From Bordetella holmesii ATCC 51541 (lineage in GTDB: Bacteria; Pseudomonadota; Gammaproteobacteria; Burkholderiales; Burkholderiaceae_B), in contig CP007494.1 in assembly GCA_000612485.1 (NCBI GenBank), positions 3,100,001 through 3,164,000 on the forward strand: a stretch of DNA of 64,000 nucleotides. The letters are read 5' to 3'. Of this stretch, positions 57,815-64,000 are shown in pieces (position 1 is the stretch's first letter; every line of letters starts with the position of its first letter). The notes under the pieces are model-generated. The model saw only the letters and a list, made by a program, of their open reading frames with translations. It did not search any database and was not told the DNA's origin. Position numbers and translations under genes: made by a program.

Positions 57815-58680
57815 TTAGTACGGCACCGACATAGAGCCCAGGGGTAAAAGACCTTCTTTCTGATGAGCCTGCACGAATTGCGCCGGCGTTAAATATCCGA
57901 GCGCGCTGTGAGGCCGATCGGTGTTGTACTCGACTCGCCAGTTTTCGATCAAGCTTTTAGCCTGTCGCAGGGACAAGAACCAGTGCTCGTTAAGGCATTC
58001 GTCGCGGAACTTGCCGTTGAAACTTTCGATATAAGCGTTCTCCACCGGCTTACCCGGCCGAATAAACGACAGCTTTACGCCTGCTTGGTAGGCCCCCAGG
58101 CGTCCAAGGCTCTTCCGGCGAACTCTGGCCCGTTGTCCACGGTAATAGATCGCGGCAGGCCACGCATCTCCGCCAGCCGTTGCAGCACCATGGCAACACG
58201 CAGTCCCGGCAACGACGTATCGACCTCGATGGCCAGGCATTCGCGAGTGTAGTCATCGACGATAGTCAAACAGCGGAATCGGCGGCCATAGGCTAGGCCG
58301 TCGGCCACAAAGTCCATTGACCAACTCTGATTCGGCGCGATTGCCGCTGGGCGAACCACGCGCTCGGTCGCCGCGATTCGCTTACGCTTTCGTTTTCGCA
58401 CGCTTAACCCTGCCAGACTGTACAGCCGCCAGATTCGCTTGTGATTTGCTTGCCAGCCTTCGCGACGTAAGAGCACATGGATCCTCCGATAGCCGTAGCG
58501 TCGTTTCTCCACTGCCATCTCTTTCATGCGCTCGGTCAGCGCAGCATCGCCTGAGCGTGTGCTCTCGTAGGCAAACAGCGACCGCGAAATTCCTACCAGC
58601 CCACAGGCCCGGGTAACACCCATGCTGCGCTCGGTCATTAATGTCCTGACCGCCTCGCGTTTGGCCTGCGGGCTGACTAC
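57815..58680 (-). pseudogene. IS3-family transposase OrfB, frameshifted
   Basis: DDE transposase part. It is in the -1 frame relative to orfA, as expected for IS3 elements that make OrfAB by frameshifting. RRYGYRRIHVLLRREGW and SWSMDFVADGLAYGRRFR (first Asp), then DNGPEF (second Asp) are visible, after which the frame shifts near 58097 at a run of five G, and VENAYIESFNGKFRDECL with the catalytic Glu continues in another frame. Two bases too many, or one too few, in that run. Confidence 0.85.
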
Positions 58681-58943
58681 TTTCGGCTTAGCAGATCCTG
58701 AAGCGCCGCCTTGTCCAGCATCGACTCGGCCAACAGCTTCTTGAGCTTGTTGTTCTCCTGCTCCAGCTCCTTGAGCCTCTGAGCGTCCGACACCGTCATG
58801 CCACCGAACTTCGCCTTCCAGTTGTAGTACGTTGCCTCGGAGATTCCGTGCTTGCGGCACAACTCTGCGGGCTTGGCACCTGCATCGGCTTCCTTGAGCA
58901 CGCCGATGATTTGCTCTTCCGTAAATCGTTTCTTCATTGCCAT
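58677..58943 (-). CDS. IS3-family transposase OrfA
   Basis: Helix-turn-helix protein of 88 residues: MAMKKRFTEEQIIGVLKEADAGAKPAELCRKHGISEATYYNWKAKFGG region followed by a leucine-zipper-like helix (LKELEQENNKLKKLLAES). Intact; binds element ends together with OrfAB. Confidence 0.93.
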   Translation of the reverse strand: MAMKKRFTEEQIIGVLKEADAGAKPAELCRKHGISEATYYNWKAKFGGMTVSDAQRLKELEQENNKLKKLLAESMLDKAALQDLLSRK

Positions 58944-58997
58944 TCCTTTGGGAACGGACTCTACATCGATTTCGTACTAATCACGGGGAGCAGGTCA

Positions 58998-59720
58998 GTT
59001 CGCGCCGACCCCAATGGCTATACGCTGATTGTCAACTCGGTCGGGCCAATAGCCGTGAACCCATCCTTGATGAAGCTGAGTTACGACCCCTTGAGCGATC
59101 TGGTGCCCATGGTGCAGATCGCCACCGTGCCCAACGTGCTGGTGGTGCCGCCGTCCTCTCCTGCCAAGGACATCAAAAGCTTTCTTCTTTATGCCAAAAC
59201 CCGCAAGGAACCGCTGAACTACGGCTCCACCGGCGTCGGAACGTCTTCGCATCTGTCGAGCTACATGCTGATGGATCAGCTTGGCGCGCAGGCCGTCCAT
59301 ATTCCGTACAAAGGGGCCGACGCCCTGAATGACTTGCTGGCAGGACGGCTCGACTTCATGTTTGCCACTATCCCGTCGGTCATCGGGCAGATCCGCGCCG
59401 GCAAGCTGCGCCCCTTGGCCGTCAGTACCCTCAAACGCTCCTCGACCCTGCCCGAGCTGCCCACCGTGGCCGAATCCGGTTACCCCGGTTTCGACGCCGG
59501 ATCCTGGTTTGGTTTCTTCGGTCCCAAAGGTACGCCGCCTGAAGTCGTGAACACCATCAACGAACAGGTCAACGCTGCCTTGCCCGCGCTCGGCGCTCAG
59601 ATGTTGCAAGAAGGCGCTGAACCGCAGGGCGGCTCCCCGGAAGCGTTCGCCTCCTTCATCAGGAGCGAATACGATAAGTGGGCCATTCTGGTCAAAAAAT
59701 TCGATGCTCCAACCAACTGA
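58998..59720 (+). pseudogene. Bug/TctC-family solute-binding protein, N-terminus removed by IS3
   Basis: C-terminal 240 residues of a tripartite-tricarboxylate-transporter type binding protein. The visible part begins DPNGYTLIVNSVGPIAVNPS and contains LNYGSTGVGTSSHLSSYMLMDQLG, VHIPYKGADALNDLLAGRLDFMF and the C-terminal EYDKWAILVKKF, all family features. The signal peptide and about 80 residues are missing and the gene begins at the IS3 terminus, so it cannot be exported. Its stop overlaps the next gene start. Confidence 0.88.
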
Positions 59721-60683
59721 CTCCCTGCTGCGCATCCTCTGCTCCAAGGCGGAGCGCGCGCCTCTGACCCAAGCCCTGGCTCAAGCGCCGTTCGCTTGGC
59801 GCCTGCAGCAACCTGAGCAGGCCTTCGACATTGCCTTCATCTCGCGCGACATCACGGGCAAGTCGACCAAGTTCCGGGTCGAACCCGAGACGGCCGTTTA
59901 CTACGACGCGCTGCGACGCAATACCCGCCTGCGCTGGGTGCATGTGCACTCGGCGGGCGCCGACCGCCAGATCTATCTGGATCTGGCCGCCCGCGGCGTG
60001 AGCGTGACGACCTCGCAAGGCGCCAGCGATGCCGTCGTGGCGCAAACGGCCCTAGCCGGTCTGCTGTCGCTGGCTCGCAAGCTACCGCTGCTTGCCCGGC
60101 AGCAGCGCGAGCATCCCTGGCAAACGCTGGACGAACGCGAGCCCCGCGACCTGGCTGGCCAGCATGCGGTCATCGTGGGTTGGGGCGGCATCGGCCAGCG
60201 TATCGGGGCCAGCCTCAAAGCCTTGGGGATGAGCCTGACGGTCTTGCGCAACTCCGACACCCGGTGGCCGAGGCCGAGCGCAGCCTGCCCTATGACCGGG
60301 TGGCCGAAGCCCTGCCCGGGGCCGATTGGCTGATCCTGGCCTGTCCGCTGACGGCGCGGACCCAGAACCTGATCAACCGCGAGGCTCTGGCGCTGCTGCC
60401 AGCGCACGCCATGCTGATCAATGTGGCGCGCGGGCATGTGGTCGATGAAACCGCACTCATCGAGCGTCTCTCCAGCGCCCGACTGGCAGGCGCATTTCTG
60501 GACGTGTTTCAGCAGGAACCCCTGCCCGCGGACTCTGCGCTGTGGGATCTAGACAACGTCATCGTTACCCCTCACAGCGCCGCGTTTTCCAGCGGCAACG
60601 CCGACCGCGTGCGCGGTATTTTTCTGGATAACATCAGGCGGCTGGCCCGCGGCGAGCCCCTGCGCAATTTATTCAAGCTGTAG
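59704..60683 (+). pseudogene. 2-hydroxyacid dehydrogenase, apparent frameshift
   Basis: NAD-dependent D-2-hydroxyacid dehydrogenase. Start at 59704 inside the end of the tctC fragment, so the two were an operon. Cofactor motif AVIVGWGGIGQRIGASLKALG; then the frame breaks near 60262 at ACACCC (one C missing would restore SDTPVAEAERSLPYDRV) and continues with LILACPLTARTQNLIN, the catalytic Arg/Glu region LINVARGHVVDE and NVIVTPHSAAFS (His). About 326 residues if repaired. Substrate unknown. Confidence 0.85.
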
Positions 60684-60765
60684 GCTGCCACCCTGGCAGG
60701 AAGCAGGAAAACGCTTTGCTTTGATGTCGGGCAGGTCCCCCGACGATGAAAGCGGGCGTTTTTAC

Positions 60766-60799
60766 TCGCGATAACAACGTTTCTCATTATAATTCGCGA
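60766..60799 (+). promoter_or_regulatory. Fur-like site before the sigma factor gene
   Basis: TCGCG...CGCGA outer repeat enclosing the A+T-rich ATAACAAC and TTCTCATTATAATT, similar to the alcA operator core (ATTCTCATTAAT). It lies 27-60 bases before the ECF sigma gene, the position expected for iron repression. Confidence 0.45.
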
Positions 60800-60825
60800 T
60801 CCCAACGACAACCGCCGCCCATGCC

Positions 60826-61320
60826 ATGAAGCTTGCCGACACAGTCGCCACGCATTACCGCGAGCTGGTCGATTTCCTGTCCCGCCGCACCGGCTCGCGT
60901 GATTCCGCGCAGGATTGCGCCCAGGAAACCTGGCTCAAACTGGCGGGCATGCAGGCCGTGAGCGCACCCATAAGCAATGTCCGGGCTTATGTGTTTCAGG
61001 TGGCCGCTAATCTGGCCATCGACATGCAACGGCGGCAAACGGCGGAAAACCGCAATATCGAGCGCTACGCGCAGTTCCAGCTCCCTGGCGCCACCAGTCC
61101 GGATACGGCCGAGATCGCCGCCTTGCGGCAGGTCATTGCACGGCTGGAGGCCGCCATCCTGGCCCAGCCGTTACGCACACGGCAGATATTCCTGTTGCAC
61201 AAAATAGACGGGCAAAGCTATGCGGACATCGCCCAAGCCCTGGGCGTGAGCCTCAAGACCATAGAAAAACACATGACCCGTGTGCTGCTGGCATGCCGCC
61301 TGGCGATGGCGCAGGCCTGA
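60826..61320 (+). CDS. FecI-like ECF sigma factor
   Basis: Extracytoplasmic-function sigma factor of 164 residues, FecI/FpvI group. Region 2 reads DSAQDCAQETWLKLAG and VRAYVFQVAANLAIDMQRRQTAENR; region 4 reads LRTRQIFLLHKIDGQSYADIAQALGVSLKTIEKHMTRVLLACR. It would direct transcription of the receptor gene downstream. Followed one base later by the anti-sigma gene. Similar cassettes in Bordetella are hurIR-bhuR and bupIR-bfrZ; which one this is cannot be decided here. Confidence 0.9.
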   Translation: MKLADTVATHYRELVDFLSRRTGSRDSAQDCAQETWLKLAGMQAVSAPISNVRAYVFQVAANLAIDMQRRQTAENRNIERYAQFQLPGATSPDTAEIAALRQVIARLEAAILAQPLRTRQIFLLHKIDGQSYADIAQALGVSLKTIEKHMTRVLLACRLAMAQA

Positions 61321-61321
61321 C

Positions 61322-62239
61322 ATGGATGCGAGCATCGAACGCCGTGCCGCCCAATGGGTTGTCCGCCGCAACGGCGTGGCGCCGGCCGCCCTGCCCGACC
61401 CTTCTTTCGAGAAGTGGTATCGGGCGCGCGACGAGCACGCTTCCTGTTATGACAGCATCGCTGAATTGTGGCAGCAGATGAACCACGTCGATGGGCCAAC
61501 TTTGCGCCGCAATGTGCGTGGCGCGCAGCGCCGGCGTGCGCTGGCCGCGCTCGTCTGTGCCACGCTGGTGGCCGGCTTGCTGGTCTCCCGGCAGAGCGAG
61601 CCGCCGGCCAACGTCATCGCCAACAGCAATGGCCAGGTGCAGACTGCCCGTCTGCCTGACGGCAGCGAGGTCGTGCTCGATGCCGGAGCCGCGATCGAAC
61701 TGGATTTCCGGCCCCAACAGCGACAGATTCAATTGTTGCGCGGCCGCGCCCTCTTTACCGTGGCGCCTGACGCTGCACGCCCCTTTGTGGTGCTTACCCC
61801 GCAAGCCCGATCGACCGCACTCGGCACGCGCTATGAGGTCGATCGCACGCACGCCGACGAAACGGTCGTCTCCGTGCTCGAGAGCCATGTGCGGGTCGAG
61901 TGTTTGCCGTGCGGGCCGGGCACGCCGCCCGCTGTGCTCGCCCCCGGCCAGCGCGTGCAGGCGGGTCAAAACGGGATGCAGGAAACGCGTTTTGATGCCG
62001 CCTCCGATCAGGCGTGGACGGAAGGCCTACTGCTGCTGCGCGACGTGACACTACAAGATGCCGTCGATCAGCTCTCACGCTATACGGGGATGCGCGTCTG
62101 GATCAGCACTGGGCTACGCGAGCTGCGGATCAGTTCGCTGGTAACCGTGCAGCATCCGCAAGCGCTCGATACGCTGGCGCGAGCTGCCGGAGCCAAGGTC
62201 AAGCGGCTAGGAAACTGGGCGTGGATTTCCCGCCCCTGA
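61322..62239 (+). CDS. FecR-like anti-sigma/signal-transfer membrane protein
   Basis: Inner-membrane regulator of 305 residues. N-terminal DUF4880-type cytoplasmic part (AAQWVVRRNGVAPAALPDPSFEKWYRARDEHA), one membrane segment (ALVCATLVAGLLVS, about residues 79-92) and a periplasmic FecR domain (TARLPDGSEVVLDAGAAIELDF, LRGRALFTVAPDAARPFVV). It passes the signal from the loaded receptor to the sigma factor. Start ATG 61322. Intact. Confidence 0.9.
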   Translation: MDASIERRAAQWVVRRNGVAPAALPDPSFEKWYRARDEHASCYDSIAELWQQMNHVDGPTLRRNVRGAQRRRALAALVCATLVAGLLVSRQSEPPANVIANSNGQVQTARLPDGSEVVLDAGAAIELDFRPQQRQIQLLRGRALFTVAPDAARPFVVLTPQARSTALGTRYEVDRTHADETVVSVLESHVRVECLPCGPGTPPAVLAPGQRVQAGQNGMQETRFDAASDQAWTEGLLLLRDVTLQDAVDQLSRYTGMRVWISTGLRELRISSLVTVQHPQALDTLARAAGAKVKRLGNWAWISRP

Positions 62240-62318
62240 AGCTAAAAAAATCAGCGCAAGGGGTAGGGTCGGCGTCCCTGGGACGCGTCTATACGGAAAG
62301 ACCTCGCAAGGAACCCCT

Positions 62319-63498
62319 ATGAAGCCCCTACCCTCATTGTTGAAGAATCGTCTGCGCCCGCTCGCGTTGGCCGTCGCCCTGAGCCTGACCCATGCGGTCT
62401 CCCACGCCCAATCCGAAACGCCCCAGGCCGTGGAGCTGCAGGCACAAGCCCTGGATTCGGCATTGCTCGCGCTCGGCCGCCAGTACCAGTTGCAGATCTC
62501 GTTTCCCGCGGCGCTGACGCAGGACAAACGCGGCGCGCCCCTGGCCGGCCGATACACGGCCACACAGGCGCTCGATCGCCTGCTTGCCGGCAGCGGCCTG
62601 AACTGGCGCTTCACCGGCCCGTCTGCCGTGCTGGTCGAGGCGGGTGCACCCACTGCACAGACGCTGGAGAACGTCGTCGTCGTCGCCGGCTACGCGCCCA
62701 CCAGCATCAGTGAACTTCCGCGCACGGTATGGTATTTGACCCGTGAGCAGATCGAACAGCAGGCGCAAGGCGGAGCCACGCTGCCCGAAGTATTGGGCAA
62801 TCTGGTCCCCAGCCTGGACCTGGGTTCGCAAAGCCGCACCAACTACTCGCAGAATATGCGCGGGCGCAGTGCCCAGATCATGATCGATGGCGTGTCGCTC
62901 AATTCCATGCGCAACATCAGCCGTCAGTTCGACTCGATATCGCCCTTCAATATCGAGCGTATCGAAGTGTTGTCCGGCGCCAGTTCGGTGTATGGTGGCG
63001 GAGCCACGGGCGGCATCATCAACATCGTGACCAAGCGCGGCGCACCGGGCCCGGCGACCTTCACCAGCGAAGTCGCTGGACGCAGCGGTTTCTCGGGTTC
63101 GGAGGATGTCGATTGGCGTGTGGCGCAGTCTGTCGAAGGCGGTACCGACCAGGTCTTCGGCCGGCTGGCGCTGGCTTACGCGCAGAACGGAGCCGCCTAC
63201 GACGCCAGCGGCAAACAGGTCACTCCCGACATCACCCAGACCGACCTGCAATACAACCGCGCGCTCGATCTGTCCGGCACCCTGGACATCAAACTGGATG
63301 ACAAGCAGTCCCTGAAGTTGCTTGGGCAGTTCTACCACTCTGAGTTTCACCCGGGCAAAGCGCTGTATCTCGGCAAAAACCTCCAGGGGGCCCTCCCTCT
63401 GGCGGGTCCGGCCAATCCGGATCTGCTTGGTATCCGCAACGGATTTGAGTCCGACGTCAAACCGTCGACCGAGCGCGCCATGCTCATGGCCGACTACA
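62319..63498 (+). pseudogene. TonB-dependent transducer/receptor cut by IS481
   Basis: FecA/FpvA-type receptor with a signal peptide (SLTHAVSHAQ), an N-terminal STN signalling domain (ALDSALLALGRQYQLQISFP ... ATQALDRLLAGSGLNWRF, about residues 45-105), the plug domain (ELPRTVWYLTREQIEQQ, IEVLSGASSVYGGGATGGIINIVTK) and the first barrel strands up to MLMADY. IS481 copy 6 then interrupts; 393 residues are visible of an expected 750-800. The remainder, if present, lies beyond the window. Confidence 0.9.
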
Positions 63499-63934
63499 TG
63501 TGAACTGTCAATAGGTTGTATTCGTCCAGGTTGAGTCTGGAGATGGGTACAGCGCGCCCGATGCCTTGGTGGGGTCGATGCCAGTTGTAGTGGTGTAGCC
63601 AGGATTTCATGGCATCGGTTCGGTGTTGGGAGTTCTGGTAGGTGTGAGCGTAAGCCCACTCACGCAAGGCCGACTGGATGAAGCGTTCGGCCTTGCCATT
63701 GGTCTGTGGGCGGTAAGGTCGGGTAAAGCGGTGCTTGATGCCCAGCTCATGGCACAGCGCGGCGAAGGCGCGGCTGCGAAAGGCCGAGCCATTGTCGGTG
63801 AGCAAGCGCTGGATGGTCACGCCCAGGCGCTGGTAGTAGGCCACTGCGTCCTTGAGGAACTGGACGGCGCTGGGGAAGCGCTCGTCGGGGTGGATGTCGG
63901 TGAAGGCCACGCGGGCGTGGTCATCGATGGCCAC
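63494..63934 (-). CDS. IS481 transposase, copy 6, 5' end outside the window
   Basis: C-terminal 146 residues are listed here (from an internal Met); the same frame continues to the window end with the DDE core. It ends L-T-V-H-M with a TAG made by the flanking sequence, although the flank here is not CTAG. One change to other copies: HRTDAMKSW instead of HRADAMKSW. Confidence 0.93.
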   Translation of the reverse strand: MAIDDHARVAFTDIHPDERFPSAVQFLKDAVAYYQRLGVTIQRLLTDNGSAFRSRAFAALCHELGIKHRFTRPYRPQTNGKAERFIQSALREWAYAHTYQNSQHRTDAMKSWLHHYNWHRPHQGIGRAVPISRLNLDEYNLLTVHM

Positions 63935-64000
63935 GAAGACGAAGTCCCAGCCGGCCCCCTCAACGGTATCGCGTCGGTTGCCCGTGACCCGGTGGCCAGG
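63499..64000 (-). mobile_element. IS481, copy 6, cut by the window end
   Basis: Starts TGTGAACTGTCAATAGG as the inverted right end of the other copies. The left flank is ACTACA (63493-63498), a departure from the usual NCTAGN target. The right flank is outside the window. Confidence 0.95.

Larger units (their letters stand above)
57799..58997 (-). mobile_element. IS3-family element
   Basis: Element of 1199 bp with terminal repeats starting TGACCTGC on both sides (TGACCTGCCCCCAG and, inverted, TGACCTGCTCCCCG). OrfA and orfB are on the minus strand, of the IS407-like subgroup of IS3. No short target duplication is seen: flanks are GCCG on the left and GTTC on the right. The element forms the border between the high-G+C segment and a truncated tctC gene. 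Confidence 0.88.

Overview
The window reads as a Bordetella chromosome, most probably Bordetella holmesii. Six copies of an IS481-type element (five complete, one cut by the window end) and two copies of an IS1001-like ISL3-family element occur together, and the complete alcaligin siderophore locus (alcABCDERS-fauA) is present. From published work I recall that B. holmesii carries IS481, an IS1001-like element and an alcaligin island thought to come from B. pertussis. That identification is inference from gene content; no database search was possible.

Layout. 1-4.6 kb: 3' part of an M3 oligopeptidase gene, an IS481, a decayed methyltransferase, a SCO1-like lipoprotein and a small GlsB-like membrane protein. 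4.6-11.6 kb: a tripartite RND efflux operon (adaptor, pump, outer-membrane factor) with a divergent LysR regulator. 11.6-15.4 kb: pseudouridine synthase, ubiC, an MFS transporter, yaeQ and a truncated lysE. 15.4-24.7 kb: a branched-chain amino acid ABC operon (livHMGFK order) with a divergent LysR gene, broken by one IS481 inside livG and one ISL3 element between livG and livF. 25-31.3 kb: a PIN-domain gene, a threonine dehydratase split by IS481, a lipoprotein, and the pnp-rpsO pair.

31.5-45.4 kb has visibly higher G+C and stronger GC third-position bias than the DNA to its left. It carries a lipoprotein, pssA, ilvIHC, a FUSC-family gene split by IS481, an MFS gene, yaaA, bdhA and a broken CPA2-type antiporter gene. 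A tRNA-Ser(CGA) gene stands at its right edge. 46-56.6 kb is the alcaligin locus, lower in G+C than the flanks: three biosynthesis genes (alcABC), a FhuF-like ferric reductase (alcD), a Rieske protein (alcE), an AraC activator (alcR), an exporter (alcS) and the receptor fauA, with Fur-like sites before alcA, alcR and possibly fauA. A short high-G+C piece with marC follows. An IS3-family element then forms the junction to a truncated TctC gene, a frameshifted 2-hydroxyacid dehydrogenase, and a sigma/anti-sigma/TonB-receptor iron cassette whose receptor is cut by the last IS481.

Main themes. (1) Gene decay is heavy: IS insertions, nonsense codons and frameshifts affect about a dozen genes. (2) Most of the frameshifts are explained by loss of one base from a short C or G run, so sequencing or assembly error must be excluded before they are taken as real. 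(3) The 31.5-57.8 kb segment looks like imported DNA that joins resident sequence next to rpsO on the left and at an IS element on the right. (4) In every IS481 copy whose transposase 3' end is visible, the transposase stop codon is supplied by the target site and not by the element. I found no CRISPR array, prophage or wholly unfamiliar multigene system.
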